NCBI GenBank assembly: GCA_002698785.1
Contig: PAAG01000013.1
Coordinates: forward strand, 1-64,000
Reading direction: 5' to 3'
DNA from: Verrucomicrobiales bacterium
GTDB taxonomy: Bacteria; Verrucomicrobiota; Verrucomicrobiia; Verrucomicrobiales; DEV007
Length of the DNA: 64,000 nucleotides
Made by a program: the position numbers and the translations under genes. The notes below the pieces were generated by a model. The model was given only the letters and a program-made list of their open reading frames with translations, was not told the origin of the DNA and made no database searches. Positions within the stretch are counted from its first letter, which is position 1, and every line of letters begins with the position of its first letter. Positions 45,517-55,985 of the stretch are shown one piece after another.

Positions 45517-47724
45517 ATGTCCACAAAACCAACCGCTTACACAACCGACCCCGATCAGGTAAATCAAATTTTAGGTGCCCGACACGGCGATCCTTTCTCC
45601 TTTTTGGGACTTCATTCGAACCCCGCTGGAGATGGCATGGTCCTTCGTGTTTTCCGCCCTGGGACCAAGGCTATTTTTGCTGTCCCGGAAGATGGAGTGC
45701 CGGTTGAGATGGAAGTTCTCGACAAAGGAGGATTCTACGAAGCGGTATTTCCGGAACAGAATGATCGTTTCGAATACCGCCTGCAGTATCAGTTCGGTGA
45801 AGAACTCTCCGACCCGCAGGTCGACCCCTACTCATTCTGGCAAGTTCTTGGCGATCTCGACCTTCATCTCTTTGCCGAAGGCAGTCATCGCTACCTGTGG
45901 AAGAGCCTCGGAGCACACCCCCGCGAATTGGGTGGCGTCACAGGGATCTCGTTCGCAGTCTGGGCACCGAATGCAAAGCGTGTCAGTGTAGTAGGCGACT
46001 TCAACTCATGGGACGGACGAGTTCACCCCATGCGGAACATCAACGGCGTATGGGAGATTTTCGTTCCTCACATTGGGACCGGCGAACACTACAAATTTGA
46101 AATCATTGGTGCCGGCGGGAACCTCTTCAACAAGAGTGACCCCTTTGCTTTCTTTTCCCAGCACGGGACATCAACCGCCAGCATCACCTACGATCTCGAC
46201 AAATACGAATGGGGCGACAGCGATTGGATGGAGAAGCGGGCTTCCGACGATCCCTACCACGGTCCCATGTCCGTCTACGAGGTTCATCTGGGATCCTGGA
46301 AGAGGAAGTTCGACGACAACTACCGCTTTCTTTCCTACCTCGAACTTGCCGACGAGCTACTCGACTACGTCTGCGACATGGGATATACCCACATCGAGCT
46401 GATGCCAGTAGCCGAGTTTCCTTTTGATGGATCCTGGGGATATCAGGTTTGCGGATTCTTTGCCCCCACCAGCCGATTCGGTTCGCCCGATGAATTCCGA
46501 GAATTCGTCGACCGTTGTCACCAGCGCGGCATCGGTATCATCATGGACTGGGTTCCCGCCCACTTCCCGAAAGATGCCCACGGCCTGGCTCGCTTCGATG
46601 GCACGGCCCTCTACGAACACGCTGACCCTCGCCAGGGAGAGCACACCGACTGGGGAACGCTCATTTTCAACTACGGCCGGAACGAAGTACGAAACTTCCT
46701 GATCAGCAACGCAATGTATTGGCTGAAGGAATTTCACATCGACGGTCTGCGTGTGGATGCAGTTGCCTCGATGCTCTACCTCGACTACTCCAGAAAAGAG
46801 GGACAGTGGATTCCCAACCAGTTTGGCGGTCGAGAAAACATTGATGCCATCGAATTCCTGAAGCAGATGAATCAGGTCTGCTACGAGGAAAATCCGGGCA
46901 TCATGACAATTGCGGAAGAGTCCACTGCATTCCCCGGCGTTTCACGTCCGGTTGATACGGGTGGTCTTGGATTTGGATTTAAGTGGAACATGGGCTGGAT
47001 GAACGACTCCCTCAGTTACATGAGCCACGAGCCGGTTCACCGGAAATACCACCACGGTGTTGCCACCTTCTCCATGATCTACGCCTATCACGAGAGTTAC
47101 ATTCTCGTACTCAGCCACGATGAAGTGGTTCATGGCAAAGGATCGATCGTCGAGAAGATGCCTGGCGACCGGTGGCAGCAAATGGCTAATGTCCGCATGT
47201 TCTTCGCATGGATGTTCGCCCACCCCGGCAAGAAACTTCTCTTCCAGGGACTCGACTTCGGTCACGCCCAGGAATGGAAATACAACGAGAGTATTCCATG
47301 GCATCTACTGGACTACAGCGAGCACGCTGGTGTGCAGAAGCTCGTTAGAGATCTCAACCGCCTTTACACCTCGGAACCTGCTCTCAACGAGTTGGACCAC
47401 GAACCCGGTGGATTTGAGTGGATCGATCACAGTGATGCAAAACACAGCCTCTTTTCGTTCATCCGTCGCAGCCGTGACGGAGAAACGATCATCACAATTG
47501 TGAATGCTACGCCAGTCCCACGCATGGGATATCGCCTCGGTGTTCCAACGGGAGGATTCTACGAAGAAATCCTCAACTCCGACTCTGAGCTCTACGGTGG
47601 ATCAAACGTTGGTTCGGCCGGTGGAATTCCTGCGCAGGACTATGACGCGCACGGGAGAAGCCATTCCATTCAGGTCGATATTCCGCCCTTGAGCACGGTT
47701 TTCTTCAAACTCAGGGCAGTGTAA
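45517..47724 (+). CDS. glgB: 1,4-alpha-glucan branching enzyme
   Basis: A GH13 enzyme adding alpha-1,6 branches to glycogen. The 735-residue protein starts with an N-terminal segment ([14 protein letters not shown]) and a CBM48-type domain ([22 protein letters not shown]), then the catalytic (beta/alpha)8 barrel with [32 protein letters not shown] (nucleophile Asp) and [14 protein letters not shown] (acid/base Glu). The C-terminal beta domain follows. The ATG at 45517 is chosen because the earlier frame to 45433 overlaps the divergent rlmD gene. No other glycogen genes are in the window. Confidence 0.96.
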   Translation: MSTKPTAYTTDPDQVNQILGARHGDPFSFLGLHSNPAGDGMVLRVFRPGTKAIFAVPEDGVPVEMEVLDKGGFYEAVFPEQNDRFEYRLQYQFGEELSDPQVDPYSFWQVLGDLDLHLFAEGSHRYLWKSLGAHPRELGGVTGISFAVWAPNAKRVSVVGDFNSWDGRVHPMRNINGVWEIFVPHIGTGEHYKFEIIGAGGNLFNKSDPFAFFSQHGTSTASITYDLDKYEWGDSDWMEKRASDDPYHGPMSVYEVHLGSWKRKFDDNYRFLSYLELADELLDYVCDMGYTHIELMPVAEFPFDGSWGYQVCGFFAPTSRFGSPDEFREFVDRCHQRGIGIIMDWVPAHFPKDAHGLARFDGTALYEHADPRQGEHTDWGTLIFNYGRNEVRNFLISNAMYWLKEFHIDGLRVDAVASMLYLDYSRKEGQWIPNQFGGRENIDAIEFLKQMNQVCYEENPGIMTIAEESTAFPGVSRPVDTGGLGFGFKWNMGWMNDSLSYMSHEPVHRKYHHGVATFSMIYAYHESYILVLSHDEVVHGKGSIVEKMPGDRWQQMANVRMFFAWMFAHPGKKLLFQGLDFGHAQEWKYNESIPWHLLDYSEHAGVQKLVRDLNRLYTSEPALNELDHEPGGFEWIDHSDAKHSLFSFIRRSRDGETIITIVNATPVPRMGYRLGVPTGGFYEEILNSDSELYGGSNVGSAGGIPAQDYDAHGRSHSIQVDIPPLSTVFFKLRAV

Positions 47725-47731
47725 GAAAAAA

Positions 47732-47760
47732 GGCGTGTGAAGCTCGAAACTTCACACGCC
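47732..47760 (-). terminator. Bidirectional terminator between glgB and the glycine-zipper gene
   Basis: An 11-bp perfect stem (47732-47742 with 47750-47760) with a 7-nt loop. On the minus strand it is followed by TTTTTTCTTAC, ideal for the convergent lipoprotein gene. On the + strand a short T-run (TTTTT) occurs 9 nt beyond the stem, a weaker signal for glgB. Confidence 0.85.
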
Positions 47761-47797
47761 CTTCAGACAATTTTTCTCGATTCAGGGAGATCTCCGC

Positions 47798-48118
47798 TCA
47801 CCAGGGGTATCTGGGAGGAGGAGGCCCCCATCCCCTGTTGTACGATCTCGGCCCTTGGTAACCGTAACGGTTGCCGCGATGACCATGATGGTGGTGGTGA
47901 TTGTAGTATGCCTCGTCTTCAGCCAGTGCAGCGCCAGTGAGCGCACCCAATACCCCCCCGACGGCAGCGCCGGAACTACGTCCGGTGATGGCACCACCGG
48001 CGGCGGCACCAATGGCGCCACCCACGAGAGCACCCTCTTCCGTTGGTGTGCAGGAAGTGGTAGTGAAGAGAAGGCCCGACGTGGCAATCAATGCCAGAAT
48101 CGATCCAATTTGTTTCAT
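47798..48118 (-). CDS. Glycine-zipper lipoprotein with a His-rich tail
   Basis: A 106-residue lipoprotein with lipobox TTSC at Cys23. A run of GxxxG-type repeats (ALVGGAIGAAAGGAITGRSS and GAAVGGVLGALTGAALA) forms a glycine zipper likely to insert in or pack against a membrane. The tail has five consecutive His (NHHHHHGHRGNRYG) and ends Pro-rich (GPPPPRYPW). Related proteins are often stress-linked outer-membrane lipoproteins; function is unknown. The gene lies 32 nt after its shorter paralogue. Confidence 0.75.
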   Translation of the reverse strand: MKQIGSILALIATSGLLFTTTSCTPTEEGALVGGAIGAAAGGAITGRSSGAAVGGVLGALTGAALAEDEAYYNHHHHHGHRGNRYGYQGPRSYNRGWGPPPPRYPW

Positions 48119-48133
48119 GTATTACCAGGGTTT

Positions 48134-48151
48134 ATATCGAAATTTCGATAT
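48134..48151. promoter_or_regulatory. Perfect 18-bp palindrome between the glycine-zipper genes
   Basis: ATATCGAAATTTCGATAT is a perfect inverted repeat in the 32-nt gap between the paralogous lipoprotein genes, touching the stop codon of the upstream one. It may be an operator for the downstream gene or form a stem in the joint transcript. Confidence 0.5.
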
Positions 48152-48384
48152 CAATACCCGTAGTAACGATTGCGAGCAGCTCTCTTCTTAGAGATTTCTG
48201 ATCCAGCAACAGCTCCGATTGCGCCTCCGACGAGGGCTCCAGTTCCGTCACCAACCAACGCTCCCGTGCCGGCACCGATCGCTCCGCCGACTGCTGCACC
48301 GCGCTGTCCTGGTGTACATGATGTTCCAATTGAGGCCAACGCGAGAGCGCCGGCTACAAGTACGACTTTTCCAATATGCTTCAT
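48151..48384 (-). CDS. Small glycine-zipper lipoprotein
   Basis: A 77-residue lipoprotein with the lipobox cysteine at IGTSC and a glycine zipper (GAAVGGAIGAGTGALVGDGT and GALVGGAIGAVAGSEIS), clearly paralogous to the downstream 47798-48118 protein but without the His-rich tail. A tandem duplication is likely. CACAACCTGAAAC precedes its start, resembling sequences before three other secreted-protein genes in the window. Confidence 0.78.
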   Translation of the reverse strand: MKHIGKVVLVAGALALASIGTSCTPGQRGAAVGGAIGAGTGALVGDGTGALVGGAIGAVAGSEISKKRAARNRYYGY

Positions 48385-48572
48385 ATGTTGTTTCAGGTTG
48401 TGTTAAGTAGGACACCTGTGACGTCGCTGGTGAGACGCACAGATCATCGCAATTATGCGAACAAAATAAAATACGCTTGAAAAGGAATTCCGGCTGAAAA
48501 GATTGCCCCCAACTCGTCACGGTTGCCACATAGCGCGCCAATAGGTAACGTGACTCTCCCCGTCACTTCTTC

Positions 48573-51500
48573 ATGAATCGAATCCCCCTTTTTTGCCTCC
48601 TTCTCCAATGCTCCTTGATCGGATTTTCAGCTACAGACGAGGAAGTGATGGAAAAAACGAAGTTGAATCCCCCTTCCACGTGGGATGGCGAGACACTCTT
48701 TGAGCGGATCCCCAGCGACAAAAGTGGAATAAATGTCGCCTACGACTTCAACGAATCCCACCCGCTTAGACGCCTCTATCCCTATGGCTGGGCCACGGGA
48801 AATGTGGCAATCGGTGATCTCAATGGGGACGGACGCGCTGACCTCTTCTTTCCCGGGACTACCTCAGGCCACCGCCTCTTCATTCAGGGAGACGATTTTA
48901 CATTCAACGATGTTACTGCTCTCGCGCAAGTATCAGGCTCCGCAGCGTGGAGCTCGTCCGCCATCCTCGGAGATATCGACAATGACAAAGATCTCGACAT
49001 CTTCGTAATCAACTACGAGAGCGCGAACGAACTCTTCATCAACATATCCAGCGGTGGTGTGGTCCGATTTGTCGAAGCAGCAGCCGACTACGAACTCAAC
49101 ATCATCACCGGTGCACAACACGCCAGCTTCGTCGATTTCGATAGCGACGGAAACCTCGACCTCTACTTACAAACCTACCACATCGAGCCAGAAGGCGGCA
49201 GGCCGGACGAAATCGAAACCCGGGTCAACGGCAAGTCTGTCGCGGTGGACCCGCAGTGGCAACGTTCGTACCTCGGCTATCTCGACAAAGATGGAGAACC
49301 CCAATGGGTCGAAGCCCCTCTTCCGGATCGACTCTATCGGAACAACGGCACCGGCAAGTTCGTCCACGACACTTCCCTGAACCTTGGTCTGGGAGGAAGC
49401 TACACCACCTCTCATATCTGGTGGGATCTTGATCACAACCTCGCTCCCGACCTGTATCTTTCGAACGATAGTCACGGACCTGATCTTTTGTTCTTAAATC
49501 GTTCCGGCAAACCCTTTCTCGATATCTCACTGCTTTCCCTGCCAAACACACCCTGGTTTTCACGAGGAGCAGCGGCCGCCGATTTTAATGGAGATCTCCT
49601 TATCGATTTGTTCGCTTCAGAATCCGCTCCAATCACTCATTTGGACAGATTGGCATATGGAGAGCCTTTTCGGCCCGATGTTTTCCGAATGAGTCAGAGC
49701 GGCGGGCCCACTCAAGTCACTCGCAATACCCTCTTCGCGAATACCGGCTCTTCGCGATTCGCCGAAATCGGGAGAATGGCAGGTCTTGCCAATACTGGTG
49801 CCACATGGTCCGTCAAATCGGCTGACTACGACGGGGATGGTTGGACAGACGTTTTTTTGACAACGGGTGACGCTCGGGACTGGACTTCCGTTGCCAGCAA
49901 CAACCTCTCCGGAGAATCACTGCAGGGAAAAACCCGGTGGGACATTCTTGAAAACTCGCCCTCGCGTAGAGAAGCCGACAAGGCGTTCCGAAATTTGGGA
50001 AACTGGCAATTCGAAGAATCGGCAAAGGCATGGGGCCTCGACCACGTAGGAATGAGCTACTCAGCCAGCCAGGGAGATCTCGATGGCGATGGTGACCTTG
50101 ATTTGATTGTCTGTCCACTCGGCGAAGAGGTTCTCGTTTACCGTAATCACAGCCAGGCCCCAAGAATCGTCATTGATGCCCGAGGCGAGCAAACCAACAC
50201 ACACGGGATTGGTTGCGAGCTGCTCGCCGAAATCGGAGATCGGAAGTTCGTACGCCAGATGTTTCCCAACAGTGGCTTCAAAGGATCGGACGAAGCCGCC
50301 TTTTTCTTACCCACCCTCAGAGACCAATCGGTGGACAAGATAACGATCAGATGGCCCGTATCGGGCGCAATGGAGACCCTGACAGATCTCGAACCAGGAT
50401 TTCGCTACAGTCTTCGCGAAGCCTACAGCGTAACGGCAGCAGTAGAACGGGAAGGCAGGGAAAGCCCTATGTTCGTTGGATCCCGAGTACTCGACAACCT
50501 TTCAAGACCAGAGCAACCGTTCAACGATTATCAATCTGAAGCGTTTCTGCCCCCTGGTTGGAGTCGCACAGGACCGGGAATAGCGGCAGCCCATCTCAAT
50601 CAGGATGATTTTGCAGAGATCATCTTTGGAGGCTCTACTGGAAATGGTCCCCGTATGGCGGTGCGAACGCCAGATCTCTCGAAAGGGGTAAACACTCTAG
50701 CAGCCGAGCGGCAGTACGAAGATACTGGCATGGTATTCTTCGATGCAGATAACGATGGAACGAGCGACCTCTTTGTTGCCAGTGGAGGCATCGAAGCCGG
50801 AAACAATTCTGCTCTATTGCAAGATCGTCTCTACCTGAACAAGAAGGACGAAGGCTTCGTCATTGACGAAGCAGCAATCCCTTCACTTCAAGAGAATTCC
50901 TCAACGGTCACAGCGGCAGACTTTGATCGCGATGGCGACGTAGACCTTTTCGTTGGAGCTGGCTTCGAACCGGGGAAATATCCTTCAGCCGGGACATCTC
51001 GACTTCTCGTGAACGATGGTAACGGAAAATTTACTGACCAAACAGAATCCAAAGCCAACGGACTCCAAGACGTTGGCTTCGTCACCGGTGCGATCTGGAC
51101 TGATGTCGACAACGACGGTTGGCTCGACTTGATGATCACCTGCCACTGGGGTGGTATCAAGCAGTGGAAAAACCGAGAAGGCACCCTGTTCGACCGTACC
51201 TCGGCAGCGGAACTAGACTCTCTCACCGGTCTCTGGAACGGGATTACTGGCAGAGACATCAACAACGATGGCGACATCGACTACCTCGTCACGAACGAAG
51301 GGCTGAATTCCGGAAAATCATCTCCAGCGAATCTCTATCGCGGAGATTTCCTTGGGATCGGAAGAAATATCATTCTGGAGACCGTTTCAGAGAATGGCAG
51401 CGAACTTCCTCTACTTGGATGGCTCGATCTGGCCGAAGCCGCCCCTGCGATGCTCGATACCATCAAATCTCCCCAGGCATTCACGTCGAACTTTCTTCCG

Positions 51501-52193
51501 GAGCACTTCAATCAAGCGGCATTTGATAAGGCGGAAAAATGGAGCGTATCACACCTGGAAACAGGATTACTGCTGAATGATGGCGAAGGTAACTTCACTT
51601 TTACTCCGCTCCCCGGACTTGTTCAGGACTCGCAGGGATACGGATCCATCCTCACTGATGTGAACTTCGACGGAATCTGTGATGCCTACGTTGTTCAGAA
51701 CCGAGGGTCGGCAACGGTTCGTCGCCCGGATCCCATGGAAACTGGCGTTTCTCAATTTTTTCTCGGAACAGGAAATTCAGAAACTCCTTTTCAACCGATT
51801 GTGACTGGCGAAAGCGGCCTGCTCGCAATCGGCCCGGCTCGGGGAGTCATCGCTACCGATCTCAACAAAGACAACAAGCCAGATTTTATCGTCTCATTGA
51901 ACGACAACGATCCAGCGGTATTCATCAACGCGATAGAATCAGAAGAGTTTGAACCCCTCAAAGTCCCCCTGAACACGGTTGGAAAAAACCCTGCGGGAGC
52001 CCGAGTCACCGTGGAAATCGCCGATTTCCCCACCCAGACGGCAGAATACTATGCCGGGGATGGTTACTTGAGCCAGTCACCGCCCGAACTCTTCTTCGGT
52101 TCTCCAGCAGAGGCCAAAGGCAAAGCCACCGTCAATATACGCTGGGCAGACGGCACCACCACCCGGCGCAGAATCTACTTCGATTCACAGTAA
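48573..52193 (+). CDS. Large secreted FG-GAP/VCBS repeat protein with ASPIC/UnbV domain
   Basis: A 1206-residue exported protein (signal core FCLLLQCSLIGFSA). At least nine calcium-binding FG-GAP loops of the DxDxDGxxD type are visible, for example DLNGDGRADLFF, DIDNDKDLDIFV, DYDGDGWTDVFL, DLDGDGDLDLIV and DVDNDGWLDLMI, indicating beta-propeller blades. ASPIC/UnbV-like modules occur in the middle (IRWPVSGAMETLTDLEPG) and at the C-terminus (VNIRWADGTTTRRRI). Such proteins are abundant in Planctomycetota and Verrucomicrobiota and are thought to bind surfaces or ligands; enzymatic activity is unproven. It stands alone with no operon partner. Confidence 0.87.
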   Translation: MNRIPLFCLLLQCSLIGFSATDEEVMEKTKLNPPSTWDGETLFERIPSDKSGINVAYDFNESHPLRRLYPYGWATGNVAIGDLNGDGRADLFFPGTTSGHRLFIQGDDFTFNDVTALAQVSGSAAWSSSAILGDIDNDKDLDIFVINYESANELFINISSGGVVRFVEAAADYELNIITGAQHASFVDFDSDGNLDLYLQTYHIEPEGGRPDEIETRVNGKSVAVDPQWQRSYLGYLDKDGEPQWVEAPLPDRLYRNNGTGKFVHDTSLNLGLGGSYTTSHIWWDLDHNLAPDLYLSNDSHGPDLLFLNRSGKPFLDISLLSLPNTPWFSRGAAAADFNGDLLIDLFASESAPITHLDRLAYGEPFRPDVFRMSQSGGPTQVTRNTLFANTGSSRFAEIGRMAGLANTGATWSVKSADYDGDGWTDVFLTTGDARDWTSVASNNLSGESLQGKTRWDILENSPSRREADKAFRNLGNWQFEESAKAWGLDHVGMSYSASQGDLDGDGDLDLIVCPLGEEVLVYRNHSQAPRIVIDARGEQTNTHGIGCELLAEIGDRKFVRQMFPNSGFKGSDEAAFFLPTLRDQSVDKITIRWPVSGAMETLTDLEPGFRYSLREAYSVTAAVEREGRESPMFVGSRVLDNLSRPEQPFNDYQSEAFLPPGWSRTGPGIAAAHLNQDDFAEIIFGGSTGNGPRMAVRTPDLSKGVNTLAAERQYEDTGMVFFDADNDGTSDLFVASGGIEAGNNSALLQDRLYLNKKDEGFVIDEAAIPSLQENSSTVTAADFDRDGDVDLFVGAGFEPGKYPSAGTSRLLVNDGNGKFTDQTESKANGLQDVGFVTGAIWTDVDNDGWLDLMITCHWGGIKQWKNREGTLFDRTSAAELDSLTGLWNGITGRDINNDGDIDYLVTNEGLNSGKSSPANLYRGDFLGIGRNIILETVSENGSELPLLGWLDLAEAAPAMLDTIKSPQAFTSNFLPEHFNQAAFDKAEKWSVSHLETGLLLNDGEGNFTFTPLPGLVQDSQGYGSILTDVNFDGICDAYVVQNRGSATVRRPDPMETGVSQFFLGTGNSETPFQPIVTGESGLLAIGPARGVIATDLNKDNKPDFIVSLNDNDPAVFINAIESEEFEPLKVPLNTVGKNPAGARVTVEIADFPTQTAEYYAGDGYLSQSPPELFFGSPAEAKGKATVNIRWADGTTTRRRIYFDSQ

Positions 52194-52252
52194 TCCCACA
52201 CTAGAAAACTCCTTGCTCGACAGCGGCAGCGCGTCAGTTTAAGGAATCGCTT

Positions 52253-52789
52253 TTGCCGCATACAGCTATGGCCGAGACATCATCCAGTGACAGCCCTCTC
52301 GTGGGTATCATCATGGGCAGCACTTCTGACTGGCCCACCCTTTCGAAAGCCGCAGAGGTCCTGCGGGACTTCGGGATTCCTTTTGAATCCAAAGTGGTGA
52401 GCGCCCACCGCACCCCCGACCTGCTCTACGATTACTCAAAGAGCGCGTCTGAACGCGGCCTGAAGTGCATTATTGCCGGAGCAGGTGGAGCCGCCCATTT
52501 GCCCGGTATGGCATCTGCTATGACCATCGTTCCCGTCCTCGCCGTTCCCGTGAAATCACGCACTCTCAATGGCGTCGATTCGCTTCTCTCCATTGTCCAG
52601 ATGCCCGCTGGAATTCCCACCGCGACATTCGCAATAGGTGATGCCGGAGCTACCAACGCCGGGCTTTTCGCCGTGTCTCTTCTCGGCAACGAATTCCCCG
52701 AGGTCGCCCAGAAGCTCGCCGAATATCGCGAATCACTCCGCAAAAAGGTAGAAGCCTCTGAACTTCCCCCTCTCGAAGATCCCTCATGA
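52253..52789 (+). CDS. purE: N5-carboxyaminoimidazole ribonucleotide mutase
   Basis: Class I PurE, converting N5-CAIR to CAIR in purine synthesis. The 178-residue frame has [33 protein letters not shown] and the [20 protein letters not shown] motif. The start is a TTG at 52253 with AAGGA 7-11 nt upstream, an unusually good Shine-Dalgarno for this window. The first ATG in frame is at 52268, but its spacing is too long, so the TTG is preferred. purK overlaps the stop codon by 4 nt. Confidence 0.95.
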   Translation: MPHTAMAETSSSDSPLVGIIMGSTSDWPTLSKAAEVLRDFGIPFESKVVSAHRTPDLLYDYSKSASERGLKCIIAGAGGAAHLPGMASAMTIVPVLAVPVKSRTLNGVDSLLSIVQMPAGIPTATFAIGDAGATNAGLFAVSLLGNEFPEVAQKLAEYRESLRKKVEASELPPLEDPS

Positions 52790-53949
52790 GTGATTTTCTT
52801 CCCCCGGGATCGACGATCGGTATTCTTGGCGGAGGCCAGCTTGGCCGCATGCTCACCATGGTCGCCCGCCGCATGGATTACCGAGTTGTTTCCTGGATAG
52901 GAGGACCTGACTCCGGCCCTGCTGGACTGGCAGACGCAGTCATCGAGGAACCCTTTGATTCCGAGGAAGCGCTGGAAGAGTTCATCGCCGTCTCAGACGT
53001 AGCTACCGTTGAATTCGAGAATATTCCGAAAGGCTTACTGGAGAATGTTGCCGGTTCAATACCGCTCTACCCATCCCCTCAGGCGATCGCCATCTGTCAG
53101 CATCGTGAGCGGGAAAAGCGCTTCCTTTCGGAGAACGGATTCCCTTGCGCGAAATATTTCGAGATCGATTCGGAGGATTCCCTGGCAGATGCCCTGAAGG
53201 AACTTCCCAAAAACGGTGGAATCCTGAAAACGGCAGAATTCGGATACGACGGAAAAGGACAACTCCCCGTAAGTCGCGATAGCGCCCCGGAATCAGTCTG
53301 GACTCAGTTCGACGCACCCCGAGCAGTCCTTGAGGAAAAGATTGACCTCGCAGGAGAACTCTCCGTCCTGGTCGTTCGAGACCGAGTGGGGCAGGTAGAA
53401 TGCTATGATCCCGTCGAGAATTATCACCGAGACCACATTCTCGACGTATCGATCGTCCCAGCCAAGTTTGATCCCGCGATCCTTCAGCAGGCCTCCGAAG
53501 TTGCGGTGGGTATCGCCGAGGCCCTCGACTACGTCGGGATACTCGCAGTGGAATTCTTTCTTTCCAGAGACGGGCGGCTCCTCGTCAACGAAATGGCCCC
53601 CCGCCCACACAACTCAGGTCACCACACCATCGATGCTTGTGACACATCCCAATTCGAGCAGCAACTTAGAGCCATCACTGGTTTGCCTATCGGAAGCTGT
53701 CGCCTCCACAGCCCCGTTGTTATGTTGAACCTCCTCGGCGATGTGTGGATCGAAAACGACGACACACCAAAATGGGACGAGGTATTGGCAAAGAGCGGCA
53801 CGACCCTCCACCTCTACGGAAAGCACGATGCTCGGAAGGGAAGAAAAATGGGGCATCTCAATATCACCGCTGCCTCACAAGACCAAGTTTCAGAGACTTT
53901 GAGAGAAGTTCGAACCATCTTAAAGATGCCCGAGTGGACGAGGGTATAA
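52786..53949 (+). CDS. purK: N5-carboxyaminoimidazole ribonucleotide synthase
   Basis: ATP-grasp enzyme making N5-CAIR from AIR, bicarbonate and ATP, providing the substrate for PurE. The 387-residue protein has [38 protein letters not shown], the ATP-grasp core [25 protein letters not shown] and the [17 protein letters not shown] segment. The ATG overlaps the purE stop (ATGA), a typical purE-purK coupling. Confidence 0.96.
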   Translation: MSDFLPPGSTIGILGGGQLGRMLTMVARRMDYRVVSWIGGPDSGPAGLADAVIEEPFDSEEALEEFIAVSDVATVEFENIPKGLLENVAGSIPLYPSPQAIAICQHREREKRFLSENGFPCAKYFEIDSEDSLADALKELPKNGGILKTAEFGYDGKGQLPVSRDSAPESVWTQFDAPRAVLEEKIDLAGELSVLVVRDRVGQVECYDPVENYHRDHILDVSIVPAKFDPAILQQASEVAVGIAEALDYVGILAVEFFLSRDGRLLVNEMAPRPHNSGHHTIDACDTSQFEQQLRAITGLPIGSCRLHSPVVMLNLLGDVWIENDDTPKWDEVLAKSGTTLHLYGKHDARKGRKMGHLNITAASQDQVSETLREVRTILKMPEWTRV

Positions 53950-54027
53950 CTGTCGGAACCTCCGCTTTTTGGAAGGGGGTGCTCTCAACGAACCAGAAAC
54001 CAACGGGAAAAGCAGCATTCAGTAAGC

Positions 54028-55902
54028 TTACTTACTGAGATACACCCAGGGCTTCTCCGCCAGTTCCCTCGTCTCTTCGCCTTGTGTCTCGCGGACCCAG
54101 AGGGAAACCGGATTCCGATTAAAGTTTCGCTCATTGATGCCGGCAATCACCGCCGAAGAATTATCGATAACGAACGCAGGCATCCCGTCTTCCCATCCAG
54201 CATTCGAGTGCACGAAAATGCCAAACGCATTGGTGGTTCCTCCTCGCGTTGTCTCGATCACTGTTCCCAACTCCTCGGCTTTCATGCCCAGTATCCACAG
54301 GTTCCCCCCGATATTCCGGCACTTGGTTCCCTTGCCGTTACTGTTCAATTGCCGGCACCATGCGCTCTGGCCGGGCTTCGTAAGATTGATGTGCCCACAG
54401 AAATCTTCGAGAAAGATATTCCCGCTTCCCTTTCCCTCGACATTGAAACCGATCGTGGAACTCACCACCAAAGTTCGCTCCGACTCATGTCGTATCATCA
54501 GGCTTTCAGTTCCCACCTGGTGGCCCAGCCGCTCAATCACCACGACACGCGAGTCCTCTAGCTCCTTCGGATGTTTACCATCCACCAGCCTCCACACTGG
54601 TTCTCCTTTGGCAGTGAAACGTCCCTCCAGTCCGATGATTCGCTTCACTGGTCCCCGGATTTCCACTGTCCCCTCAAACAGAAAATTACCTCCAGCTGGG
54701 AGATACACCGTCCTGCTCCCCGAATCGATAGCCGCTTGAAGAGCCGCGGAAGAATCTTCGTTCCCCGTCGGATCAGCACCGAAGGAAAGAATGTTTGCCC
54801 AGTTTTTTGTCGGATCTCCCCACGGGACCTGCGGAGCTTCCCTGACAGGGAGATAATTCAGTCCCTCCACCTCTTCGAAAGTTCCCTTTTCCAATTCACG
54901 AAAAGCACTCTTCACATCAGCGTGCGAAGTATCGCTGACGATAAACTCGGGCTTCTCAATATCCCCCTTGTCTCTCTTCTTATCGTCATTATCTACCTGC
55001 TCCCGATAACCTAACAGGTCGACATTCCTCATGAACAAGTGTCGCTGATTCAATATCCCGGGCGCATCACCGGGAGGATCGACCCCGTGTATGTGCGAAT
55101 CGAGCAAAGTCACGCTTCCCCACGAGTTCCGCTCGTTGTAAATCGTAGTCACCTTGTTCTCGCTGATCAAATCCCTGACAAACACCATCTGGTGGTAATT
55201 CCACCAGCCGTATTTGCGTTGGTTCTTCAAATACACATGCTCGAACGTATTCGAATTCACGGGCCACTTTGTGCTGATCCCAATTTCGAATCCATCGACC
55301 ATCACATTTTGCACAAACAAGGGACCAATCTCATCCGTGAACCCCATATCGAGGCCAATCTTGCCACCCCCATCCTCGGAACGAATCGTGACATTCCGCA
55401 GGCACCCCTGATCACTGGCGTTGAACTGCACTCCAATCGCATTCCAGTTCCCCCGCCCGATGTCGACGGTGAGGTCGCGAATCGAATTGCGAAAGCGCGC
55501 CGCAGGTCGCTCTCCCGTCCAGATTACCGGCTTGGACTCACCCTCTCGGAAATACTGGGTATCCTTGGGAACTCGGAGGATCGTCAATCCCTGGCCAGCT
55601 CCGTGCAATATCGTCCGTTTCTGCGCAGCCCCCGGCGTGTCCCCCGCTGGCCACGAAAGCGTTCCCGTAACAACATAAACGCCTGCGGGAAGGTAAATAA
55701 TACGATTTCCATTGGGAAAAGCGTCAAGTGCCGCCTGGATACCGGCAGTATCATCCATCTCATCATCAGGCGAGGCTCCGTATGAGCGGACGTCTACTAC
55801 CCCACCGTCCTTGGGAAACGTGATAGGTAAAAGCTCCTCGTCGGCCCGAACAGCAATCGAGCTCAAAACCACAATCAGACACAGCGACAATCCTTTACCC
55901 AT
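54028..55902 (-). CDS. Secreted pectate-lyase-superfamily beta-helix protein with two Pectate_lyase_3-type repeats
   Basis: A 624-residue exported protein (signal peptide SLCLIVVLSSIAVRA). Two copies of the Pectate_lyase_3/GH55-type N-terminal motif are present: VVDVRSYGASPDDEMDDTAG and ANILSFGADPTGNEDSSAAL, each followed by a YLPAG strand (IIYLPAGVYVV, TVYLPAGGNFLF). A right-handed parallel beta-helix is expected over most of the length. It may be a polysaccharide lyase or hydrolase, or an inactive binding protein. The ATG at 55902 is chosen over a GTG at 55920. It is the last gene of the sialidase-sulfatase cassette, 83 nt after the sulfatase gene. Confidence 0.83.
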   Translation of the reverse strand: MGKGLSLCLIVVLSSIAVRADEELLPITFPKDGGVVDVRSYGASPDDEMDDTAGIQAALDAFPNGNRIIYLPAGVYVVTGTLSWPAGDTPGAAQKRTILHGAGQGLTILRVPKDTQYFREGESKPVIWTGERPAARFRNSIRDLTVDIGRGNWNAIGVQFNASDQGCLRNVTIRSEDGGGKIGLDMGFTDEIGPLFVQNVMVDGFEIGISTKWPVNSNTFEHVYLKNQRKYGWWNYHQMVFVRDLISENKVTTIYNERNSWGSVTLLDSHIHGVDPPGDAPGILNQRHLFMRNVDLLGYREQVDNDDKKRDKGDIEKPEFIVSDTSHADVKSAFRELEKGTFEEVEGLNYLPVREAPQVPWGDPTKNWANILSFGADPTGNEDSSAALQAAIDSGSRTVYLPAGGNFLFEGTVEIRGPVKRIIGLEGRFTAKGEPVWRLVDGKHPKELEDSRVVVIERLGHQVGTESLMIRHESERTLVVSSTIGFNVEGKGSGNIFLEDFCGHINLTKPGQSAWCRQLNSNGKGTKCRNIGGNLWILGMKAEELGTVIETTRGGTTNAFGIFVHSNAGWEDGMPAFVIDNSSAVIAGINERNFNRNPVSLWVRETQGEETRELAEKPWVYLSK

Positions 55903-55985
55903 CGACCAAAGGTTACGCACGTTCTATGCGAGATGGCCAGCCCGCAAACACAGGACTTGCCGTAGTGAGGAGGAAATCTTTCGGG

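Noticed and set aside
48676-48690. CCACGTGG core resembling parS near the start of the FG-GAP gene
   Set aside because: Only the central 8-10 bases match. The outer bases TGTT/AACA are mostly absent, unlike the two perfect sites.
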